A stretch of DNA of 64,000 nucleotides, from assembly GCA_036346205.1 (NCBI GenBank), contig JARFJB010002417.1:2410001-2474000 (forward strand). Direction: 5' to 3'. The notes under the pieces were generated by a model. The model was given only the letters and a program-made list of their open reading frames with translations, made no database searches and was not told the DNA's origin. Shown here in pieces: positions 56,659 through 64,000 of this stretch (positions within the stretch are counted from its first letter, which is position 1; the number at the start of each line of letters is the position of its first letter). Source of the stretch: Vesta saturnalis. Taxonomy: Eukaryota; Arthropoda; Insecta; Coleoptera; Lampyridae. A program made the translations under genes and the position numbers.

Positions 56659-57480
56659 TGTTTTTTACCTCTATTACATTTTTGTATTTAAGTTATTTCA
56701 TTTATTGTTCCTTGTATTTGCTCTTGATTAGCTTTAGCTATTTGATGAACTTATTGACATACGATTTTCGGTTTAATACAGAAAATCAGTACCTATTTTA
56801 GCGAAATAATGTATTTTAATATAAATGAATTCTTTTTAATTCCAATAATAATCAAAATGATAGACATTAGTAGTACATGTAAATTTTACGTATCATTGTC
56901 AATAACATACTATTACATAGGGTCAGCAATCCAGGGTTAATACAACTACAATATGTCCCCAAAATTTTGCTTCAATCAGTTCAGTAATTTCTAAGATTAA
57001 GTGGTCTTAATCCTGAACATGTCAACAGGCAAACAATTTCTGGAATTTTAAGATTACTACAGTTTTGTTTACATGTAGGTGTGAAATTTAACAACCTACT
57101 TCTTTAAAGTAACATTTTATTACAAACCAAATAAATAATTTATACTCATTTTCATGCCTACAAAATATTCAAAAAGTTTGAAAGTTTGATGAAATTTCAT
57201 CAATTCATTTCAATAATCTGTTCAATGTATTGAAAAATAAAATAAAAATTTAAGGCATTTACTGCAATAATACACTGCAATCAGATCTGAAGCTAGTGTG
57301 CGAAAGAGAGATAAACTAACATAGTGTTAATTATAAACATGTCAATATAGTTACATAAAACTTAAGTTCCCCATCTAATCCTGCAATTTTTTAGAAACAA
57401 AAATAAAAATATACTCTGAATGACAATTATCTAATAAAATACATAAGACTATGTTGTAAAAACTTAAAAATCTACACCTG
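56659..57480. other. 3' flank of the minus-strand gene
   Basis: AT-rich sequence without a coding frame; part is probably 3' UTR of the 57481-58436 gene. TTTATT on the + strand near 57115 gives AATAAA on the minus strand, about 365 bp beyond the stop. Confidence 0.35.
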
Positions 57481-58266
57481 TCACAAAACACAACAACAAG
57501 CCAATTTCTCTCTCATGCTTTTATTTTTGGTATTTCTTTCTGTTTGTGTACAATCATGTTTGGTTTTACTATTCAAATAATCACCATCACATTTTAGATT
57601 AGTTTCTTGCACTACATGTTTATTAGTAAAAACTGTATCATCCTCCTCACAAATTGACTTAGATTCTACAATTTCTTCAAATTCAAACCAGTCTTCATCA
57701 CTAGAACTATGATGACTTTGTAGTCTATTTGATGAAGGAACATTTGAATGAGATTTTAACTTTGCTTTACTTAAAGATCTAGGTAGTTCACTCATAGCCC
57801 TATCACGAAAGTTATGTTTAGGACTAGTACTTTTGGCAATGTATTGTGATGTGGAACGCTTCATTAAAAACTTCTGAGATTTTGCATTTTCTATCCTTAG
57901 TATGTCTTCTAATTTTGTTTTAAGTTCGTGAGGTGATACAGAATTTCTTTCAGTTTTTAATGTTTCTTCTGTTTGCTCCAACTTCTCTATACCGGGTGAA
58001 TGAGATTCGACACTTTCAGGTGTGTATGGTTCGTGCAATAACATATCTCTAGTAATTGGTTCATGCAAAAAGTTGGAATCTACTGTTATATTATCAAAAC
58101 TTTTCCTAGTATTAAGTAAATAATCACTCATATCAGTAACGTTAATTGTAACAGAAGCATATAATTGGCAACAATGGCATAATACAGGCAAGCAATCATA
58201 AGGTGCGTGCGAGCAACATGTAATAGTACCTGTGTTCCCTATTAGGTCTATGCGAAGATACACTGG
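57481..58266 (-). CDS. Terminal exon of an unrecognised host gene, CAAX-like end
   Basis: The acceptor ATTTTTTCTTTCAG (ending 58267) opens PVYLRIDLIGNTGTITCCSH in phase 0. The frame runs 261 residues to TGA without a break, long for this AT-rich region and with normal composition. The first 50 residues look ordered and Cys-rich (CCSHAPYDCLPVLCHCCQLY). The rest is Ser/Glu/Lys-rich and probably disordered, with KTKLEDILRIENAKSQKFLM as a possible helix and SSSDEDWFEFEEIVESKSI as an acidic patch. The C-terminus KLACCCVL ends in a CAAX-type CCVL that could be geranylgeranylated. I do not recognise the family. Unlike the transposon relics around it, the frame is undamaged. Confidence 0.7.
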   Translation of the reverse strand, partial: PVYLRIDLIGNTGTITCCSHAPYDCLPVLCHCCQLYASVTINVTDMSDYLLNTRKSFDNITVDSNFLHEPITRDMLLHEPYTPESVESHSPGIEKLEQTEETLKTERNSVSPHELKTKLEDILRIENAKSQKFLMKRSTSQYIAKSTSPKHNFRDRAMSELPRSLSKAKLKSHSNVPSSNRLQSHHSSSDEDWFEFEEIVESKSICEEDDTVFTNKHVVQETNLKCDGDYLNSKTKHDCTQTERNTKNKSMREKLACCCVL

Positions 58267-58406
58267 CTGAAAGAAAAAATATTTAATTATTAATTGTATA
58301 TAGTATAATAAATGACTTTCTTAAAAATTGCCAATAATGCTTTTAGAGATAATTTATTCAAAAACAAAAATTAACATAAATTATTAAATTTAAGAAAGTC
58401 ACTTAC

Positions 58407-58436
58407 TAGTAGTAGTACTGTCTGATTTACCATATG
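58407..58436 (-). CDS. Upstream 30-bp exon candidate of the same gene
   Basis: An AG acceptor (AATATTAG) at 58437-58438 and donor GTAAGT at 58406-58401 border HMVNQTVLLL, which joins in phase 0 to PVYLRIDL across a 140-bp intron. An in-frame ATG is the second codon, so this could also be a first coding exon. Confidence 0.45.
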
Positions 58437-61400
58437 CTAATATTATTATGCTAGTGTCATTTTCATACACAATACATAACCCATTATTTCATTAAAATTC
58501 AAGAGCTAATTACAACGCTCATTTAAATACAGATAAATTGAAAAATCTCTAGTTTATAATTTCATCGGCAACACAATAAAATTTAGAATTTTGTAATTTT
58601 ATTGCTACCATTTTGTATAATTGTTTTTACCAATAAAAATGGGAGTTTATAGTTAAAATTCTGGTACAATAAAACTAGTTATTAAAATAAAATTTAAATA
58701 AATTAAAAATGGTAAAAATACGACGTTATTAACTATGTATTAGAAAAAAATGGTGCTTATACTTAAGAGCCCTAATCACGATCCGGCTGGTTTTTGCTAA
58801 GGGGAAAACATACGGTGGGAGGTAGGTATTTCACACCCGATGGGCGGTGCTAAGAGCGAGACGGGGAGCGCATAGTAGTAGTGCAGGTGCAGTGATGCCT
58901 AAATTACTCATTTTTAAGAATGGTGTTTTTATCAATTGTCAATCGATTACTCGGAAACCGTTAGACCTAACGCTACAATTTTGGGTTGTAAGCTTAGACT
59001 TGAGCGCTTCTTATGGTTTGAACGAGTGTTTGCAGTACCTAGTTGTTATTTTTTGTATAAAACAATTACAAACTTAGTACATTACCTGCGATGTAATGTA
59101 ATTTTCACTATGAGACAAACTTTTTTATTTGTGATTTTTTATCCATATATGAAATGAGAATAACCAAAAAAGCTTTTGGAAAAAAGAAAATTACAATATT
59201 GGAGGTAGTTTGAGTGATAACGATTTTTCTCTAAGGCGTTACTGAGCGCGCAGCGTCAACGATAGGGAAAGTAGGCACTTTATAGCGGTGATTCGACTGT
59301 CGCCGGAGCTGCGAGACTGCAATTTTCAGGTATTAGGAATAATTATCTGGATTAAATTGTACAGAAGCTATACACATTTAAACTTCACCTTTAATATTCT
59401 ACATAATTAGGTATATTTACAGAGAATATAATTATTGTAACGATGACCAAGCTTAATAAAATATTATAAGTACCTAGTAGAAAAAATATAATAATTCAAT
59501 GGATTAATCATATAGTAGACTATGTAGAAAAAATATAATGATTAAATTATTTAATCACAGTTTTCACACTTTCACAATTTTCAGCCTTTTCGAATTCGAC
59601 GTCCTCTTTTGAGTCCTTTTATGCCAGATTAAAAATTTTTGCAAGAAAATTCATTAAAAAATCAAAGATTGTGTGTAATATCATTTTGCAAAAAAGTTAT
59701 ATTTTCAATTATTTTTTGTAAATTTTTGAAAAAATTAAAAATAAAAGTACTTTCCTCATTCACCTCACTTTATACTCAAAATAATCTTATATAAGTATTT
59801 CGAAATTTACGCTAATAATCAAATCCTTACAGATGGGTATGCACTGCTCTTAAACCGAGATATTTTCAATTACAATCAGTTCCGATTGTAATGTTTATTT
59901 CAAATGAAATATCTTATTTACAGTTGCATTTTCCAATTCTTGTTAGAATTTCCATAAAAATTTATATAATATACAATAATGGCTTGCAGTGTAGTTTTCG
60001 ATTGATTATATGTTTAATATAAAATAAACCAGTGGGGTATATTGTGATGGAAAATAACTGACGAGAAAAAAATGATTTTAAAAATAGATGCTGTAATGTG
60101 TGTTTGAACGCCCTGTATATATACGTATTTTTTTTCTTTTTGTTTCTTTTTCTATTTACTCTGTTCTCGCTTTCACGCTACAGAAATTTGTTGTTTTTAT
60201 ATGTCTTCATAAAATTAAAATTAAATTAATACATCGCTTGCTTTATATTGTATTTCGGATTAGAATTGGCCGTATTTAGTTTAAAGTGAATTTCCTTGTT
60301 AAAATTAATTTACATTAGGATTGAAGTTATATAAATTTTCGTAAGGTTTAAAATTAAAAACGCTGTTTGTTATTGTGAGATAAAATTCCAAGTTGGTTTT
60401 CATATTAAGTTTCTGGTGCCAAGATTCTATTGCAGTACAGTTTACCGCTTTATTTTCAATTAAAAATCATCATTATAGGAGAAGGCAATATTTAGCTGAG
60501 TTACAATAAGTACCAAGGAAAAATAACTTAACGATAACATTTTGTCTCGATTGCTGTGAAAGCGGACGTTGCTTTTGCATTCTGAGGTACCCTTTAGGAT
60601 TAAAGTTCGTAGCATGACGTAATTTCTCTTGATAATGTACGGGAAGGGGCTTATCGTCTCTACCGCGTTTTATAATTTGAATGTATGAGTAGTATGATTG
60701 GTTGTCGTTTTTAAAATCAAGTATGGCCTAACTGAAGAAATTTTGAATGGATGTCCTCAGTCTTGGTATGATGCCTTAAGGGCCAAGGCTCGTTTGCGCT
60801 TCGTCACATACACGAAAGCTGATGCGTGGAGGTAGTGAAACATTTACTCTTGGAAGTTAAGTGAAGCTATCGTGGAAATTTGATTTTCGTTAATTGGAGG
60901 ATTATTTCGTGTCTTCTCGCCTCCTGTAGTATCTATCGTATCGGTGTCGTACATAACGACATATTGTCGTCCATGGAATTTCGGTTGAGTGTCGAATGAT
61001 GCTGGCCCTGGAGTTCTTTTGCGCCTGGTGTGCAGATCAAAAGTAAATAGTTCAAGTAAAGTAAATAAGTTAGTTAGTTGACGACTTCGTGTAAATGGCA
61101 AGCGCACAACAAACAATTATCGCTGTAAGTAAAGAAAGCCTTTAGTTTAAGTGTAACCATAATATTCGTCAAAAACTTTGTAAATTTCGTTAACAAGAAA
61201 ACGCCGTTTAAATAAATATACCGAATTTTAAGTTTGAATGAGTAAAATTAAAGTAACGCTTTGTAAATAGTTGTGCATTTACGTTGAATCAAATGAAGAA
61301 TTAGTTAACGTAGTTTTGGTTGAAGTAACTGTCGTAAATTAAGTTCGAGTAAATATGAATACGATTTGTCGTTTGTGAAAGTTCACATGGAAAACGTACC

Positions 61401-62677
61401 GAAATAGTCCACTGTCGAATTATTTAGGACACCTGGTAGACCTGTTGTCTGACCGATTGTCGTAGTTCAGACAAGGAAGAACAACTTTTGTTGTTGGTGT
61501 TATGTAAGGTAACGTTTATTTTTTATTTTTGTGTTTATGTGGGAGGATGCAAACGCTTGCCTGTGTCATCTATATCGTATAAAGGCCCTTCATGCAATTT
61601 TGGAAACAGGCGTATTCATCCTCACAATTTATTGTCTATGTCCTAATTTTTTTTGTTGTACAAATTCTGTGTATCGAAAATTTGTATTGCCGATATTTTG
61701 TATTATTTCTGTTGTATTTAATGAAAGGTATTTGTTTATAATACATGGTACCTGACCTTAAAGGGTCTTGCAACCGCCGAGTGAAATTTTATTAGTTTTA
61801 TTCTAGATTTCTTGTTTTGGAGTTGCGAAATTTAATGTTTTTTTAGGTAACTGTATCAAAATTTGAGATGTAAATGTCATAATATACGACCAATGTTATT
61901 GTTTATAACTGTTTTATTGATAGATATTAATCTATTGTGAATTGACTTCATTTGATGAGTTATTTAAGTTTCTTTAAGTAATTAATTAAAGGTAAATTTT
62001 TGAGAAATAAGATCCATTACGGTTTGACGTAATGCATTTAGATAACGTGGTATGAGTTTGCTGGCGGAACAGTTGATTATATATTTTTGTGCATACGAGG
62101 GTATCTCGAATAGTTGCGAGATATCTTTGAAGTACTTTTATAGGTATCGACTTATCGATTGGAGACATTCTAGTGCCTGATTTTCCGAACAGGTAAGCGA
62201 ATATAATTGTTTGTTATGACAGCTAGGTAACTTATTTTGGAATTTAGGTATTACATCCCGATATCGAAATTTGATAAATTTTAGAATTTCAAAGATTTTT
62301 GATCGCGTTTGTTAAGTTTATGGCGACGTATATTTTTCGTTTTAATTGAATAATTAAATTGTTGTATTTCCAGTTATTTTTGGATAAGTTAAGCTAATCA
62401 TTTTTGACGTAGATTTATCGAAATATTTAGTGAGTTTTAGGTTTTATTTCGCATTTTGCGGCTTTTATTTTTAAAGCTTAAGATTTTATTGAAGTTTAGG
62501 TTTCCTGTTAGGACAATCTACCATCCGTTCATGACGTTTTCCCGCTATAAAACAGGTAGCGCATTTTTGACTTTATCTACAAATTGCATTTTCGGGCTGG
62601 ATGCTCAAGCGAGTATTTAGCCTGTAACAATGCTGCCAATATCTACTTCCAGTAGTCACTATTTTACACGATGTATA
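58437..62677. other. Long intergenic or intronic region with weak promoter-like patches
   Basis: A less AT-rich patch at 58790-58900 (GGTGGGAGGTAGG, GAGACGGGGAGCGC) and another at 59235-59330 (GAGCGCGCAGCG, CGCCGGAGCTGCG, ending at a donor-like CAG|GTATTA) may mark gene starts. Between 60717 and 60836 a + frame reads YGLTEEILNGCPQSWYDAL then RAKARLRFVTYTKADAWR before TAG. It looks protein-like but is unplaced, perhaps a retroelement gag relic. Around 62140-62190 there is an exon-like segment between an AG and a GTAAGC donor. None is firm. Confidence 0.35.
61095..61124 (+). CDS. Candidate first coding exon
   Basis: ATGGCAAGCGCACAACAAAC followed by AATTATCGCT and the donor GTAAGT encodes MASAQQTIIA. 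The context GTGTAAATGG is an acceptable start and the donor is strong. No downstream exon was confirmed before the window end, so this is tentative. Confidence 0.25.
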
Positions 62678-63828
62678 TATAATAAGTTAGGTGGACCGAC
62701 TGGAGTTCAGCGAGTGTCCCGCGAATCTCGTCTGTGCCTTAAACAAGGACAGACAACCCGCTAGGTTTTATTGAACGGAAAGTATCGGTGCTTAAGTTTG
62801 TTTACTGAAACAATGGTATTAATATTTAACATAGGAGTGAGGGACAAAAATTAGCACTTAAAAAAAATTATTTTATTGCATTTAGTTTTAAACAATATAT
62901 GTATAAATATTATATTAAAAAGACTCTGTTATCAAAAATACTTAACATCAATAATAAAAATAAATGCGCAAAATTTATTTTTGTGTTGTAAATTCTTATT
63001 TAGACGTCGCTAAATTTTATTGCTATGGCAACAACCAATCATATACCTGTATTTTGAATTTTAGAGGCTTTTAAATTTTAAAAAGTTACAGAATAGGCCC
63101 CTAAGAGCGGTAAAAACAAGTATATATCGGTGTTTACGTTTCAACGATAAAAAGCTAAAAGCAAGGATGTTAAATAAAGAAGTTCGTTAATAGAAATTAG
63201 GAACGTTGTAGCCTGGATTTTCTTTTGTCAATTGCCGATTGTTTTCTTACTTTTCCATCTTGTTTATAGAACTCGCATACATATGTAATAATATACCCCT
63301 TTTGATATTCTTTCAACCCAATGTTCTTGCCACTAAAATAAATCGTTTTAAATCGGATCTTGCAACAAGTACCTGATGCTTCAAAAGGTTCCTAACAAAT
63401 TTACTTATAGATAATAATAATAATTTGGCAATATTAATTTTTATTTAAAACGAATGTTAACCATCTTCCTATTAACAGTCAAAACCGATCTTTACGGCAC
63501 CTTTTAAAGTAATTTGTTTATTTATTAAGATTTTATATTTTATACATAGGTAGGTATCATTGCAGGTATAATAGATAAAAACATGTGTATAAGGCGTACT
63601 TACACATTTGTAAACAATTTACACTACTTTACCCTTTTTGTTCAGAATTAAACCCTTAATTACTTGATAAAAATGTATTACACCGATCAAGCAAAATGCA
63701 TTTCCGTTCATTTCGCGCCAAGCTAGTTGTTCGTCTTTGTTGCTACCTCTCCGTCGCACACTGACTGTACTCGTGGACTATTTTTAAGCAGGGAAGCTAG
63801 AGTAAATCGGTCCACCTAACTTATTATA
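62678..63828. mobile_element. Unassigned element bounded by 22-bp inverted repeats
   Basis: TATAATAAGTTAGGTGGACC continuing GA (62678-62699) is matched exactly in reverse at 63807-63828. The next 60-70 bp inside each end share looser similarity (CAGACAACCCGCTAGG versus CGAACAACTAGCTTGG), suggesting longer, diverged inverted repeats. The 1.15-kb interior is AT-rich with no transposase, so it would be a non-autonomous DNA transposon. TA or TATA could be the target duplication but cannot be separated from the repeat. Confidence 0.6.
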
Positions 63829-64000
63829 CAACGTGCTATTTTACAACATAACCTCTAATCCTTCCAAAAAAAACAACAGGTTTGGTACCTGTTGACTTCC
63901 ACTTGTCAGATTTACAAATACGGCCAATTAGTGTGACGTCACGTCGTCATTTTGTTTAGAGAGGTTAGTGCCGCCGTACCTAAACAAACCGGGTGCCTCG
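63829..64000. other. Right edge of the window, no gene recognised
   Basis: Contains GTGTGACGTCACGTCGTC (63921-63938), which includes a consensus CRE (TGACGTCA), in a locally GC-richer stretch. This could be part of a promoter lying to the right. Confidence 0.35.

Noticed and set aside
58440..58500. A larger exon upstream of 58436 reading VYENDTSIIILAYGKSDSTT
   Set aside because: Its phase at the donor does not match the next exon and no acceptor opens that frame. The 30-bp exon in another frame fits better.
1..64000. Bacterial-type features such as operons, Shine-Dalgarno sites and rho-independent terminators
   Set aside because: Spliced genes, GT-AG introns and the transposon families show this is animal nuclear DNA.

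Overview
The window is animal nuclear DNA, most probably from an insect with a transposon-rich, AT-rich genome. The evidence is a spliced WDHD1 (And-1/Ctf4) gene with GT-AG introns, a P-superfamily element with a THAP exon, five piggyBac copies, DD41D mariner-like elements, a Tigger/pogo element, a Crypton, a Mutator-like fragment and RTE-type LINE fragments. Nothing identifies the species. Only a small fraction is host coding sequence.

Host genes. On the + strand, eight exons between 1881 and 9976 encode about the last 356 residues of WDHD1, a replisome and sister-chromatid-cohesion adaptor. Its introns hold an inverted-repeat transposon (2793-5612), a foldback microsatellite (5636-6210) and a LINE endonuclease fragment (6720-8020). 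On the - strand, 58436-57481 carries a short exon and a terminal exon of an unrecognised gene whose product ends in a CAAX-like CCVL. Weaker host-exon candidates lie at 36133-36287 (-) and 61095-61124 (+).

Layout of mobile DNA. 10358-11660: four copies of a repeat carrying a tRNA-like module, flanked by (TA)n. 11725-13680: a LINE reverse transcriptase tail and two mariner-like relics. 14020-15460: a local repeat array rich in TCAAGGTCA-type motifs. 15686-22159: a P-superfamily element with 31-bp inverted repeats, a 7-bp target duplication and a two-exon transposase gene damaged by one stop and one frameshift. 22500-26965 and 27781-30355: two blocks of GT-rich satellite built from units of roughly 0.3-0.4 kb. 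30676-30830: a decayed THAP-like exon. 30977-31972: a mariner-like copy with TA duplications. 33029-35045: piggyBac A. 37607-42707: a Tigger/pogo element with piggyBac B inserted into its coding region. 44193-51371: a mosaic of exon-like relics, piggyBac C, a Crypton tyrosine recombinase, a Mutator-like fragment, piggyBac E and an insect repeat protein. 52986-56654: piggyBac D with a mariner-like element nested inside. 62678-63828: an unassigned element bounded by inverted repeats.

The genes do not form a pathway. The organising theme is serial insertion of transposons into transposons, and several target-site duplications allow the order of events to be read. The best candidates for follow-up are the P element with copies of its own end motif around its transposase start, and the two-block GT satellite. 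All calls come from reading the sequence; no database search was run.
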